Origin: Bacteroidota bacterium
GTDB taxonomy: Bacteria > Bacteroidota > Bacteroidia > AKYH767-A > OLB10
Direction: 5' to 3'
DNA: 64,000 bases
Assembly (NCBI GenBank): GCA_016709725.1
Contig: JADJMG010000003.1
Coordinates: 62,001-126,000, forward strand
Of this stretch, positions 26,502-36,209 are shown in pieces (the first letter of the stretch is position 1; each line of letters begins with the position of its first letter). Position numbers and translations under genes: made by a program. The notes below the pieces were generated by a model. That model saw nothing but the letters and a program-made list of their open reading frames with translations, was not told the DNA's origin and ran no database searches.

Positions 26502-27185
26502 TTATTTCGTTGCAATTCCATAAGCAATGTATTTCCATTTATCAGGACAAATATTATTTAAAAGGATCTCATCAATGGAGGAAAGAAAATTTCGTTGGTT
26601 TTCATTTCTTCCTAAGGTTCCCAGTATGCCTGTAGATTTTATTTCGTAAGACGAAAAGTCTCGCAAGCATTCATTTATTTCTTTAATAGATAGATAGCGC
26701 CAAGTACTTCCCCAATTAACAAAACTTTTTCTAAGTTTCTGATGAAGTGGTGATGCAATAAGGTTTTCTGCAAACAATAGTTGGCCTCCAGGTTTTAATG
26801 CTTTATAAATTTCCTTAAAAACCTTTTGTTGAATTTTATAATTGTCATTACTTCCAATTCCTCCAATAATGGATTTGAATGTGATGATGTCGAAATGATT
26901 TTCATACGGGATCTTGGTAGCGTCAATGTCTTGATATTGTACGAACGAAGAAACATTATACTTTAGATGAAGTTTCTCCGCCGTATTTTTAACATCTTTC
27001 AAGTCGGAGCAAATGACCTGCTTTCCTTTTAATGCAAGCCAAAGAGAAAGTCCGCCTTGTCGTCCACCCAACTCGAGTCCATTATTGACTGTAGTCCAGT
27101 CAATGCTTTTTTCCCAATAAGCAAGCGCTTTCGACCAAGAATTAATATCCCATTGGATGATGTCTTTCTTGAGTTCTTCAGTCAT
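26502..27185 (-). CDS. Class I SAM-dependent methyltransferase
   Basis: Motif I for S-adenosylmethionine is GLELGGRQGG at residues 36-45. It is followed by ICSDL (acidic residue after strand 2), DIDATKIPY and FDIITFKSIIGG before the post-motif region LKPGGQLLFAEN. At 227 residues the protein has the normal size for a small-molecule or lipid methyltransferase. The substrate cannot be predicted. It is a single gene between unrelated genes. Confidence 0.82.
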   Translation of the reverse strand: MTEELKKDIIQWDINSWSKALAYWEKSIDWTTVNNGLELGGRQGGLSLWLALKGKQVICSDLKDVKNTAEKLHLKYNVSSFVQYQDIDATKIPYENHFDIITFKSIIGGIGSNDNYKIQQKVFKEIYKALKPGGQLLFAENLIASPLHQKLRKSFVNWGSTWRYLSIKEINECLRDFSSYEIKSTGILGTLGRNENQRNFLSSIDEILLNNICPDKWKYIAYGIATK

Positions 27186-27268
27186 GGTCTTAAGCGCTAA
27201 TTTGATAAGGTGATTTTACTTGTTAAATGAGATGCGGTTAGATCTAATTCAAATGTATGAATAAATGT

Positions 27269-27639
27269 TTATTTTTTGAAGATGAAATACACAGCAAGTA
27301 TTAAGAATCCAAATCCGATAAAATGATTTGTTTTGAATGTTTCTTCTTTAAAAAAGAAGAGCGTAAAAGCGGTGAATACAACCAATGTAATTACTTCTTG
27401 AATTACTTTTAGTTGCCATAGATTAAAGGTCCACCGTTTCCGGAAAACACAATTTTGTTTGCAGGAACTTGTGCAGAATATTCAAAAAGTGCAATGCCCC
27501 AACTGATAAGGATGATGCTTACTAAACCTAAATTACTAAACCAACTCATTTGTTTAAACTTCAAATGTCCATACCAAGCAAAAGTCATAAAGACATTTGA
27601 TAAGATTAACAACCCAATAGTGAGAATTGCTTTTTTCAT
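27269..27639 (-). pseudogene. DMT-like membrane protein (DUF486), frameshifted
   Basis: The first frame (27409-27639) encodes two to three membrane helices starting MKKAILTIGLLILSNVFMTF and ending out of frame at SGNGGP. The frame one base away continues PFNLWQLKVIQEVITLVVF and FIGFGFLILAVYF, the expected last helices of DUF486 proteins, and stops at 27269. One base is missing near 27425. The full protein would be about 123 residues. Function in the family is not established. Confidence 0.75.
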
Positions 27640-27707
27640 TTTACAGTGTTCGATTAATTCAAGTTCATTTGAAAACTTGTCATGGCTTGGGTGTATTCTT
27701 GACTAAT

Positions 27708-28751
27708 TCAATAATTTCTTTTTTTGCTTTCTGTAGGACCTATTAAGAAGCCATAGGGTTTTAGAGGTTCGAAATGATCACATACAATTTTGATCATCGC
27801 AATAATAGGAATGGCAAGGAAAATTCCGGGGATTCCCCATACTAATTCACCCACCACTAAGGCAATGATCGTTGTGAAAGGATTTATTTTTACTTGATGT
27901 CCAACGATCAATGGCTCGAGTAACCATCCTTGAATTAATTGCACAATACCATATACAACGATTATTCCTCCAAGCATTTGAACAGATGCACCTTGGCCAG
28001 CAGATACAAATACAGTGAGAAAAGTTCCTGTTAGATTTCCCACATAGGGAACGATTTCAAGAAGTCCACAAAGTAGTGCAAAGAAAAGAGCATTTTTAAC
28101 ACCTAATATACTAAATCCAACCCCATACATTATCCATAAACATACAATCATTTTTGATAGACCAACTAAATATTGTTGTGAAATCAATGCAGCACTATAA
28201 ATAACTTGCTCAATTTCTTTTTGATCAGATGGGGGTGTTAACTTTAATATGAATTGCTTGATATGACTGCGATAGAAAAGCAAACAGAAAAGATATACCA
28301 AGGTAAAAAGTAAATTAGTAAGGATGTAGGTAAATGAACCTACCAGGGATTGAATAATATTTGAGTAGGAAGGTTGCTCCTCTTTTATGATCTGAAATTG
28401 TTCTTTTGCTGAAATATCTGAATGATTAAAAATATATTCCTGAATTCGATCAATGATGGCTCTACTTTTTAGTTTTATTATTGGAAAGTCATTTGCCAGC
28501 GTAGCTATTTGCCAGCCAAGCAAGACGCTAATACCAGCGATTATTATCAATAATATAAGCACACAAATTAGTACAGCTAACCCTTTAGGTATTTTCTTTC
28601 CTTCCATCCATTTGCAAAGCGGAAAAAAGAGTGTTGCTAAAACTCCACCGATGGTAAGTGGCATTAGAATTTCTTTTGCATAATGTAATCCGGCAAAAAC
28701 TAAAAACAGTATGAGTAATGTTTTTATTATAGATGATTTTGTGATTGTCAT
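27708..28751 (-). CDS. AI-2E family transporter (PerM/UPF0118)
   Basis: The 347-residue integral membrane protein has seven or eight helices. Family landmarks include PLTIGGVLATLFFPL, IVPYVGNLTG and VGELVWGIPGIFLAIPIIAM near the C-terminus. Members have been linked to autoinducer-2 export or sodium/proton exchange; the substrate here is unknown. Length and topology are normal. Confidence 0.88.
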   Translation of the reverse strand: MTITKSSIIKTLLILFLVFAGLHYAKEILMPLTIGGVLATLFFPLCKWMEGKKIPKGLAVLICVLILLIIIAGISVLLGWQIATLANDFPIIKLKSRAIIDRIQEYIFNHSDISAKEQFQIIKEEQPSYSNIIQSLVGSFTYILTNLLFTLVYLFCLLFYRSHIKQFILKLTPPSDQKEIEQVIYSAALISQQYLVGLSKMIVCLWIMYGVGFSILGVKNALFFALLCGLLEIVPYVGNLTGTFLTVFVSAGQGASVQMLGGIIVVYGIVQLIQGWLLEPLIVGHQVKINPFTTIIALVVGELVWGIPGIFLAIPIIAMIKIVCDHFEPLKPYGFLIGPTESKKRNY

Positions 28752-28914
28752 TATTTTGAAATTTTAATTGCTTTGAGAGGGCAACATAGATTGTATTATT
28801 TACAGTTTGTATTCTTCTTATAAGGTTTCTATACCTTTAATGGGTTGAATGTATTTTGCGTCGCTTAAATTTTAATTTGGAATTCAAACCCGACGCTGGT
28901 GAGTTGTTTTAACT

Positions 28915-29640
28915 TTATAAATTAACGCCAAAGAGGTAGCCCACGAATGCAGACAATCCCATGGCAAGTGTACCCCATACCGTAATTCTTAATATGGCTT
29001 TTCCAACTGTTGACCCCCCTGTTTTCGCAGCCATTGCTCCCAATAAAATTAGAAATAATATGGTAGAACCATAAAGCCAATATTCCATGCCTTTAATGGG
29101 TGCGAAAAGTACAGTTAATAAGGGCAGAACACCACCTACAGTAAAAGCCGCTCCCGATGCCATAGCAGCTTGTATAGGATTGGCTTGACTAATCTCATTA
29201 ATACCTAATTCGTCTCTAATGTGAGCACCTAATGCATCTTTTTCCGTAAGTTCAAGGGCCACTTGCATGGCAGTTTCTTTTTTTAGACCCCTTTTCTCAT
29301 AGATTTGAGCCAATATATTTAGCTCTTCAACGGGCATTTCTTTTAGCTCTTGTATTTCTCGTTCAATGTCTGCTTTTTCGGTATCCGTTTGCGAACTCAC
29401 AGAAACATATTCACCAGCAGCCATTGATAATGCACCTGCAACGAGTCCAGCTACCGTTGCTAAAACAATGGGTTCTCTGGCTGAACTTGCCGCTGCTACA
29501 CCAATCGCCAGACTTGAAATCGATATAATACCATCATTCGCTCCCAACACAGCAGCTCTTAACCAATTGCTCCTATGAATATAATGGTTGTCTAAATAAT
29601 TGTCGATGGTTATCGTTTTCTTTAGTGGTGGCGTTGTCAT
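28915..29640 (-). CDS. VIT1/CCC1 family iron/manganese transporter
   Basis: The start at 29640 gives MTTPPLKKTITIDNYLDNHY and then the family opening RSNWLRAAVLGANDGIISIS. An earlier start (29709) would add 23 residues with no family similarity. Five membrane helices surround a cytoplasmic helical domain rich in Glu (EKADIEREIQELKEM), typical of metal binding. Length is 241 residues. The probable role is export or sequestration of Fe(II)/Mn(II). Confidence 0.85.
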   Translation of the reverse strand: MTTPPLKKTITIDNYLDNHYIHRSNWLRAAVLGANDGIISISSLAIGVAAASSAREPIVLATVAGLVAGALSMAAGEYVSVSSQTDTEKADIEREIQELKEMPVEELNILAQIYEKRGLKKETAMQVALELTEKDALGAHIRDELGINEISQANPIQAAMASGAAFTVGGVLPLLTVLFAPIKGMEYWLYGSTILFLILLGAMAAKTGGSTVGKAILRITVWGTLAMGLSAFVGYLFGVNL

Positions 29641-29945
29641 TGGAGCAGAGTATAAAGGTTTATGTAAGCGAAGGTGGCGATTTTTTGTAAAACCAAACCT
29701 AGTTTGCAAAAATTTGTTTAATTATTACCTGACTCCTTTGTACCAAGCCGTGCTCGCTTATTATTTTAAAATTTCGTTTTGTGCAAATGGATGGCGAATA
29801 TTTTGACCTTCGTTAAATTTTATATGTGTTTTTATGTAGAGTAGAAAGCATGGTTTAGATAACCTTAAATTATAGGCAAATTAATATTTCTTGAAAATAT
29901 TTTTTGGAACTTTAAAATCTGAGCTAAGATTATTTGAACAATTAG
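29641..29945. other. Intergenic region, no gene seen
   Basis: About 300 bases between the CCC1-like transporter and the repeat protein. The region holds the promoter side of the transporter gene. No convincing promoter or terminator element was recognised. Confidence 0.45.
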
Positions 29946-31520
29946 TTAATCTGTAATTATGATTTTGTCTGTGAGGATTATTTTATCGTTATCAATTATC
30001 TGAATAAAATAAAGTCCGCTTGAAAGTTGATCGCGATTAATAATAGTGGATTGTCCAGAAATAGTTAAGTATTGCAGAACGAGTTCTCCATTTATGTTGT
30101 AAATATTTAATGTCGCACTTTTTAAAGACTGATTTAATTTCAGTGTAGAGTGATTAATGAATGGATTTGGAAAAAGTACATAGGAATAATTATTATTGTC
30201 GGTACTATTTATTCCGGTTGTCCCATTATTGAAATATCTAGCTAATGCAAAATCATATATTGTACCATCACTCGTTTGTCCAGCAACTACAATTTTTCCA
30301 TCGGATTGAAGTGCTATTGCCTGAATAATATCATCAGAAATTGAGGATCCTATGTTTGTAGTAACCTTACCATCACCGTCAAATGAATTATCTAGACTGC
30401 CATTGGTATTGTAACGAACGAGAGCAAAATTATTAAACGCATTCTGACTATGTCCAGCAGCAATTATTTTTCCGTCAGGTTGTATTGCCAAGGCAAATGG
30501 CAGATCTTCTGCAGTTCCGATGGAAGTTGTGACTTTCCCATCAGTATCAAAGGTGCTATCTAAGCTGCCATCAGTGTTATATCGAATTAATGCAAAATCG
30601 TACTTAGCAGCACCGTAAGTATAACCAGTTACTACAATTTTGCCATCGCTTTGTAATGCTGCAGCATACCCAGCATCGTCAGTGGATCCAATGGCCGTTG
30701 TAACAATTCCATCGTTGTCAAATGAATTATCTAAACTACCATCCGTGTTGAATCTTACAGCTGCAAAAACGCGAGTTGTAAAATCGAAGCTAAATCCTGC
30801 CACAACTATTTTTCCATCAGTCTGGATCATCACTGAGCGACATTCATCCATTCCAGAAGCAATCGACAAAGAAACTATTCCATTACTATTAAATGTAGTA
30901 TCTAAGCTACCATTTGTATTGTACCGTGTTACCGCAAAATCTCTTTGCCCACTTAAACTGTTTGTATTATATCCAGCGACAACAATTTTACCATTGCCTT
31001 GTATAGCAATTGCGAAAGCCCTATCATTAGTACTTTGTCCAAATGCCGTTGTAACTTTCCCGTCTGTATCAAAGGTAGTATCTAAACTTCCTGTTGTGTT
31101 GTATCGAGCCAAAGCAAAGTCATTTGAAGTTCCTGTGATGGAGGCATATCCTGCAGCAACAATTTTTCCATCATTTTGAATAGCTAAGGCATGAGCTCTA
31201 TTGCCTGAAGTTCCTATGGCTGTATTCACAATGCCATCAGTGTTAAAAGTGCTATCTAAACTGCCGTTTGTGTTGTATCGTGTAATTGCAAATACATCTT
31301 GAGTACCATTATCGCTGTAACCTGCTACAACAATTTTGCCATCCGATTGTATTGCGATGGATCTGCCAAATGCATCTGAACTCCCTATCGGTGTTGTAAC
31401 AATCCCGTCGGTGTCGAAACTTAGATCTAATGATCCGGACTGTGCTAAAGATTGAAGTGGATTTGTCAATAATACATAGAATAAAATTGTTGATGCATAA
31501 ATTGTAAAATATTTTTTCAT
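29946..31520 (-). CDS. Secreted delta-60 repeat protein with T9SS tail
   Basis: A signal peptide (ends about LQSLAQ) precedes seven repeats of about 55-60 residues. Each contains AIQSDGKIVVAG, then RYNTNGSLD and TFDTDGKVTT. These delta-60 repeats form a beta-propeller-like fold. The final 80 residues are a T9SS type A sorting domain (LFPNPFINHS, GLYFIQIIDND, ending IIITD). The repeats are visible in DNA as tandem units of roughly 170-180 bases. The protein is probably exported and attached to the surface; the binding partner is unknown. Confidence 0.88.
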   Translation of the reverse strand: MKKYFTIYASTILFYVLLTNPLQSLAQSGSLDLSFDTDGIVTTPIGSSDAFGRSIAIQSDGKIVVAGYSDNGTQDVFAITRYNTNGSLDSTFNTDGIVNTAIGTSGNRAHALAIQNDGKIVAAGYASITGTSNDFALARYNTTGSLDTTFDTDGKVTTAFGQSTNDRAFAIAIQGNGKIVVAGYNTNSLSGQRDFAVTRYNTNGSLDTTFNSNGIVSLSIASGMDECRSVMIQTDGKIVVAGFSFDFTTRVFAAVRFNTDGSLDNSFDNDGIVTTAIGSTDDAGYAAALQSDGKIVVTGYTYGAAKYDFALIRYNTDGSLDSTFDTDGKVTTSIGTAEDLPFALAIQPDGKIIAAGHSQNAFNNFALVRYNTNGSLDNSFDGDGKVTTNIGSSISDDIIQAIALQSDGKIVVAGQTSDGTIYDFALARYFNNGTTGINSTDNNNYSYVLFPNPFINHSTLKLNQSLKSATLNIYNINGELVLQYLTISGQSTIINRDQLSSGLYFIQIIDNDKIILTDKIIITD

Positions 31521-31574
31521 GCTACAAATTATCTAATATTGTACAACTTTTTGATATGTGTAAATTCGTCCATT

Positions 31575-32006
31575 CTATTTCATTTTCCCGTATTTAGATT
31601 CTAAAAATTTAATGGTTTCCTTAACTAGATTCTTAAGTTCCTGTTGGTCGATATCGGATAGCTTTTTAATGTAAATACAAGCTTTTCCCATTTTAAACTT
31701 TCCTAGATTTTTAAGGAGATGTGCATGTTGTGCACTTCCCGTATAGACATAAAGGGAAAAGGCTGCTTTACGTGGTGAAAATCCAACCAATGGCCAATCT
31801 CCTTCTTGTGCGCTTTTTTCAGACTTGTAATGATAGCATCCAAATCCAATTATTGTTGGCCCCCACATTTTTGGTTCGTAACCTGTCCATTTTTGCAACA
31901 TTTTTAAAAGTTCAAAACTATCTTCGCGTTTTTGTTCTGTGTCGGCAAATGAATTAATGAATTCATGTACATCTACATTGGTTTGTTTTGTTTTTATTGC
32001 TGCCAT
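31575..32006 (-). CDS. DUF1801 domain protein
   Basis: The 143-residue protein starts with TNVDVHEFINSFADTEQKRED and continues YEPKMWGPTIIGFGCYHY, the core DUF1801 signature, ending in a helix after IYIKKLSDIDQQELKNLV. It is cytoplasmic. It is the third complete family member in 7 kb, but clearly diverged from the other two, so recent tandem duplication is unlikely. Confidence 0.8.
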   Translation of the reverse strand: MAAIKTKQTNVDVHEFINSFADTEQKREDSFELLKMLQKWTGYEPKMWGPTIIGFGCYHYKSEKSAQEGDWPLVGFSPRKAAFSLYVYTGSAQHAHLLKNLGKFKMGKACIYIKKLSDIDQQELKNLVKETIKFLESKYGKMK

Positions 32007-32082
32007 AAATTGTAGATTTATGTAATATTTATTGTTAAGAATTTGTTGTGTAGGTTTTCAATTAATCGTCTTAACCGTAAAT

Positions 32083-33018
32083 TTAATTTATTAAATCTTT
32101 CATCCATTGTATCAACTCCACTTCATTTACGATCGACCACGAATGTGGATGTCTATCTCCATTTGAGCGATATCCTGTTTGAAAAGTTTGCATAAATTCG
32201 GCTTTATCATTACCCATTAAAACTAAACGATTAATGAGTTCTGCAGTTACTTCATAATTTGATCCATGAACAGTTTGGTTTCGATTTTTTATTCGCCATG
32301 CAATGTCAACGTCGTGGTAAGTTCGTACAGCAGTATTTTTTAAGTATATTTCGTTTTGACTATAATTTTTATTCATACTAAAGGCAGTAAGTTTTGCATA
32401 AGTAGAAATATGATCCCTGGGAATTCCATACTCGTTTCTTATATAGCCCATCGCTCTTTCTGCTTCTTCAACGGCTAATGCTGAGTAGTTGTTTTTTGCA
32501 TTTTCTTCTAATTGCTCGTAGATTGTAAATATATCAATAGGTGAATCAACAGTAAAAACTCCTCTTGGTTGGATGGGGAATTTGTTAGGAAACTCATTGC
32601 AAAGTTCCACATATCTCAAGGCAATCATTCCTCCTGCTGAATAACCACCAATAACAAAAGTGTTGCTCTTTACTTTGAAGCGTGTTAACACATCTTTAAT
32701 AACGTTGGTTAATTTTAATTGAGTTATTGAGTCAGCATACAACTTGTTTCCTCCAGCATAAAAGATGGTTAGTATGTTATTCGCATACCCTTCATGGTGT
32801 AGTTTGGTTTCTGATGGACTATCTTCTGGTCGCTGTCCAAATCCAGCTAAAAGAACTAAAACACCAGCAATGCTGTCTGTGGAAGGTTCAACAGCATAAT
32901 AGTGACCGCTGATGATGTCTTGGTTGTCAAGCACAACTTTATTCAACGTTTGTGCTTTTGCAAGTTGGCAAAAAAGTAATATCGATGCCAATGCAAAAAG
33001 TTTTTTTGCTACTACCAT
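32083..33018 (-). CDS. Secreted alpha/beta hydrolase (esterase-like)
   Basis: The start at 33018 gives a clean signal peptide (MVVAKKLFALASILLFCQLAKAQ); an upstream start at 33054 would spoil it. The nucleophile elbow is GGYSAGG with Ser127 in this numbering. VLLAGFGQRPED is the oxyanion-hole side, and a late His (near SNGDRHPHSWS) may complete the triad. At 311 residues it is normal for an exported esterase-like hydrolase. The substrate is unknown. Confidence 0.75.
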   Translation of the reverse strand: MVVAKKLFALASILLFCQLAKAQTLNKVVLDNQDIISGHYYAVEPSTDSIAGVLVLLAGFGQRPEDSPSETKLHHEGYANNILTIFYAGGNKLYADSITQLKLTNVIKDVLTRFKVKSNTFVIGGYSAGGMIALRYVELCNEFPNKFPIQPRGVFTVDSPIDIFTIYEQLEENAKNNYSALAVEEAERAMGYIRNEYGIPRDHISTYAKLTAFSMNKNYSQNEIYLKNTAVRTYHDVDIAWRIKNRNQTVHGSNYEVTAELINRLVLMGNDKAEFMQTFQTGYRSNGDRHPHSWSIVNEVELIQWMKDLIN

Positions 33019-33148
33019 ATTATTGTGATTTGTTTTTCTTAAGAATGCCAGCATTTAATAAATTTTAAAAGGAGAGCAAAACAAAGATAAAAAAGAAATC
33101 AAATCATGTAACACCGTTAAAACAATAGCGACTTTGTAGAGATTAGTA

Positions 33149-33733
33149 TTAGTTTTTAAAATCGAGATTGGTTGGTTCGGTGTTCTTTTCTTTACCAGTT
33201 GTTGGAACCGAACTATCAACAATCTCAAAATCTATTTTAGTAAACCAAATTTGTCCGGTTCCATTTAACAATGCACCATAGGTCATATTCGTAGCATTTT
33301 CTGGAATATCCAAAACAATTTCATAGGACTTCCATTCGGTTGTTCCTTTGATGGAGCGATCAGTTTTGCCATCGTGCATGTTGTCAAATGAAGCGGATTG
33401 TCTTGTGTTCGCTTGATCAACACGAAACCAAAAGCCAGCCCAACTCTTTACCTCTTTTGATTTCATTTGTCCCGTCATTCGAACTCGTTTACCTAGATAT
33501 TTGGTGGGAGTGGAACTTTGCATGAGTGTCCCAAAACCTTTAATTTTTTTGTCAATTGATTTTATAGTCGCGGCATTGCTCCCGTCCGGCCCTGCACCTT
33601 TTTCAGTGATCATTTGATAACTCTTTGCCTGAGATCCTCCTTTGACCCATCCAGCTGGTACTTGTAAATCGAATGAAAGAAGGGTAAGTGTTGTTCCAAG
33701 TAGGAATATACTTTTAAAAATATTTCTTTTCAT
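33149..33733 (-). CDS. Secreted beta-sandwich (carbohydrate-binding-like) protein
   Basis: A signal peptide or lipid-less export signal (ends near LLSF) is followed by PAGWVKGGSQAKSYQM, a region with RVRMTGQMKSKEVKSWAGFW and a strand-rich second half including WKSYEIVLDIPENA and GTGQIWFTKIDFEIV. This resembles the jelly-roll ligand-binding domain seen in some secreted or regulator-linked proteins. No catalytic residues were recognised. The last 20 residues are polar. Function unknown. Confidence 0.55.
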   Translation of the reverse strand: MKRNIFKSIFLLGTTLTLLSFDLQVPAGWVKGGSQAKSYQMITEKGAGPDGSNAATIKSIDKKIKGFGTLMQSSTPTKYLGKRVRMTGQMKSKEVKSWAGFWFRVDQANTRQSASFDNMHDGKTDRSIKGTTEWKSYEIVLDIPENATNMTYGALLNGTGQIWFTKIDFEIVDSSVPTTGKEKNTEPTNLDFKN

Positions 33734-33841
33734 GAGTTTGATTTTTCAGAGTTAGTTATTGGGGAACGGATGTATAACGGTTTGCCTGATTGTGAAGATG
33801 AATTTTATTATTGAACTAAATGCAATGTACATGATTCAAAT

Positions 33842-34426
33842 TTATGGCAAATGCTTTGGTTTTTGCTGTTTAGCGGCAAGCTCAACTATTTCATTTATTC
33901 TATTTAGTCTAGTCTCTGGTCGTTTGGCCATGACCACCCATTGTAGAATGGCTTTTTTATTTGATTTGCTCAAACTTAAAAAGTATTCTTTAGAGCCTTT
34001 CTTCGCTTTAAATTTACTTTCAAGGTCTTTGGGTATAATGAGTTCTTCCACTTCGTCTAAAAGTGTTCATGAGCCATTCTCCTTCGCAATTTCAACACAC
34101 TTGATTCCAGCATCAGTCATTAAACCTTTTGCAGCGAGTTGTAGAATTTTCTCTTTGTTAATTTTTGACCAAGTACTGTTCGCTTTTCGTTTGCTAAAAA
34201 ATTGATGTGATGTTTCGGAATCTATCTTTATTTTCTTACTGTCTATCCATCCAAAGCAAAGTGCAATTTCCACTGACTCACTCCAAGAGAGAGAAAATTT
34301 ATTGGATGCTTTAGTATAAAATACAAGCCATACCGCTTGCTTCGACAGATGATTTTTTTCTAACCATTTTCTCCAAGCGAGAAGGCTTTTTGGATAAAAT
34401 ACTTCTACTTCCATTTTGTCACTCAT
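33842..34426 (-). pseudogene. YdeI/OmpD-associated family protein with an in-frame TGA
   Basis: The first part (34067-34426) has the family start KSLLAWRKWLEKNHLSKQ and FGWIDSKKIKID. It ends at TGA in the context ENGS-stop. The same frame then continues TLLDEVEELIIPKDLESKF and runs to 33842 with the usual C-terminal helix. In relatives the residue after NGS/NGA is Trp, so TGG to TGA is the simplest change. Complete, it would be about 194 residues. The family has been linked to peptide or antimicrobial-resistance phenotypes in enterobacteria; the function here is unknown. Confidence 0.75.
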
Positions 34427-34496
34427 CTCTGTTATAGAAAGGCAGATTAATATCCTTTAAGAATTGAGTTTGTTGTAAGAAGAGTAAAAAAATGAT

Positions 34497-35279
34497 TTAT
34501 AAATAACGATTGTCGACGAGCCATTTCACAATGCGTTTTACTACTTCCAAATTGCGATCGCCCATCAGTACTTTCACATTTCTTTCTTTGGATGGAGTGG
34601 GTACCGCTCTTTTTAAATTATCTTTCATTGTAGTTATTTCGCAAACTTGAGAATCGTTTCCTTCTTTAAAATTAACTTTCGCTACCATCAATCCACTGGG
34701 TAATGAAATTTCATAATAGTCTACATTGCTTCCATTGGGAGTTACGTCACGATAATTTCCTATCAATTTGCTTTGTTGTTCAATAGTACCAGCTTCACGA
34801 AAATCAAGAGGCCATGAACGGTCGCGCTGCACAAGTACGTATTCAACTTTGGCAGCTGGTGCTGCTTTGCCATTGCGAGCAATAAACGTGAACAAAGCAT
34901 CTTTATCTAACGAGTCATTTTTTATGATTCCACCATTTCCTATCAACTTGGCTAATGATTTTGCAGTTCCAAGCTTTGAAAGTTTAAAATAGCCATCCTT
35001 ATCCAACCCTACAAACGATAGCTTGTAATAATAGCTCATATTGTCATCCTTACTTTCTGGATACTCACTTGCATAGGCCGCCACAATCATCAGCTCGTTC
35101 TTCATATTATAAATCTCAAAATCATTTACCATGCCCATCGTACCTTTACTGTCCATACTTTTTATGGTAGCAATAGGTTGATCGTCAATTTGGATTTGGT
35201 TGTCTTTGTACGAAGCTTTTTGTGCCTGAAGCGTCACGACCTGTAGTGTCAGGATTATTAATAAAATGTATTTTTTCAT
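34497..35279 (-). CDS. Secreted protein of unknown function
   Basis: The 260 residues begin with a signal peptide (ends LQAQ). The mature part is mixed alpha/beta with motifs like YYKLSFVGLDKDGYFKLS and YVLVQRDRSWPLDFREAGT. There is no lipobox, no sorting domain and no recognised catalytic motif. I recognise no family. It is monocistronic as far as spacing shows. Confidence 0.55.
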   Translation of the reverse strand: MKKYILLIILTLQVVTLQAQKASYKDNQIQIDDQPIATIKSMDSKGTMGMVNDFEIYNMKNELMIVAAYASEYPESKDDNMSYYYKLSFVGLDKDGYFKLSKLGTAKSLAKLIGNGGIIKNDSLDKDALFTFIARNGKAAPAAKVEYVLVQRDRSWPLDFREAGTIEQQSKLIGNYRDVTPNGSNVDYYEISLPSGLMVAKVNFKEGNDSQVCEITTMKDNLKRAVPTPSKERNVKVLMGDRNLEVVKRIVKWLVDNRYL

Positions 35280-35532
35280 GATGTTGTGTTTTATAAGAGT
35301 ACAAGGTATTAACTTTTTATTTATGGAATAGTAATCTATCCATTTATTTTAGCTGAATTTGATCGAAAGGGAACAGATAAAGGTTAAAAGAGCCTTTTTG
35401 GTCATATTTACCAAGAAATAGATATATGTCCACTGGTTAGTAGATGTTTTGGCTATTTTCTTTTAGGTGATGTGTTTAATTTAGTTTAGAGAAATAATAG
35501 CCAACTAATGCGATTCAGTTAGAATGCGTAGC

Positions 35533-36090
35533 TTACTTTTTCTGAGTAAATGAGTTTAGAATTTTTTCTCCTGTGTTGACAAATTTGAAAAATTGGTCTG
35601 TCTCACATGTAAAGGTTAGGACAAGAGCTTTGTCATCAATCACCCGATAGTATTGTTCAAATTTTAGATGGAAGATGCCTTGGTCGCCAGAATATATTAT
35701 TTTGTGAAATTCTTCACTTTCTTTTTTTACTCTTGTGCTTTCAATTAATGTTGAATTCGTCAACATTGTTTTTATTTGACCTTCTGAAATTTCGACGTAC
35801 TTGTCAAGGTCAATATTTTGTCCAGTTAAATCCTGCATCAATAGATTAACATTTTCTTTAAATTTATCTTCATCGTTTTCCAATGGAGAAAAAATAATGA
35901 AACTTGTTCCCATTTGTCCACTTTGATTCAGTTCCCAAGTCGAAGGATATTGAATAGAAAATTTTGACTGGTCTAGTGTTTTCCACTCGATAATTTCCTG
36001 TTGAGAATTTTTTCCAGATTCTTGATTCGCGGTTGTCTGACCAAATGCAACAAGAGATGGAAACAGTAAAAGTACTATTAATTTTGTCAT
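35533..36090 (-). CDS. PsbP-like secreted protein
   Basis: A signal peptide (ends AFGQ) is followed by a domain beginning WKTLDQSKFSIQYPSTWELN, the signature of PsbP-type or DUF1795-like periplasmic proteins, and ending with LVLTFTCETDQFFKFVNTGEKILNSF. The 185-residue length fits. In bacteria these domains have unknown roles, some in envelope processes. No operon partner. Confidence 0.65.
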   Translation of the reverse strand: MTKLIVLLLFPSLVAFGQTTANQESGKNSQQEIIEWKTLDQSKFSIQYPSTWELNQSGQMGTSFIIFSPLENDEDKFKENVNLLMQDLTGQNIDLDKYVEISEGQIKTMLTNSTLIESTRVKKESEEFHKIIYSGDQGIFHLKFEQYYRVIDDKALVLTFTCETDQFFKFVNTGEKILNSFTQKK

Positions 36091-36209
36091 AGGATTGGTT
36101 TAAAAATAGCGTAGGCTTTTGCATTTTTGAGATGTGTATAGTCGTTAAAATTTGATTTCTTTATTGTTAAAGGTATTGAATCTTAAAAGATGTTTCTCAG
36201 ATAGTCTTT

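Noticed and set aside
8012..34069. Reassignment of TGA to tryptophan
   Set aside because: TGA is a normal stop in several genes, including the KdpD/kinase overlap at 15114 and the tandem TGA TAA at the end of the gene at 26056.
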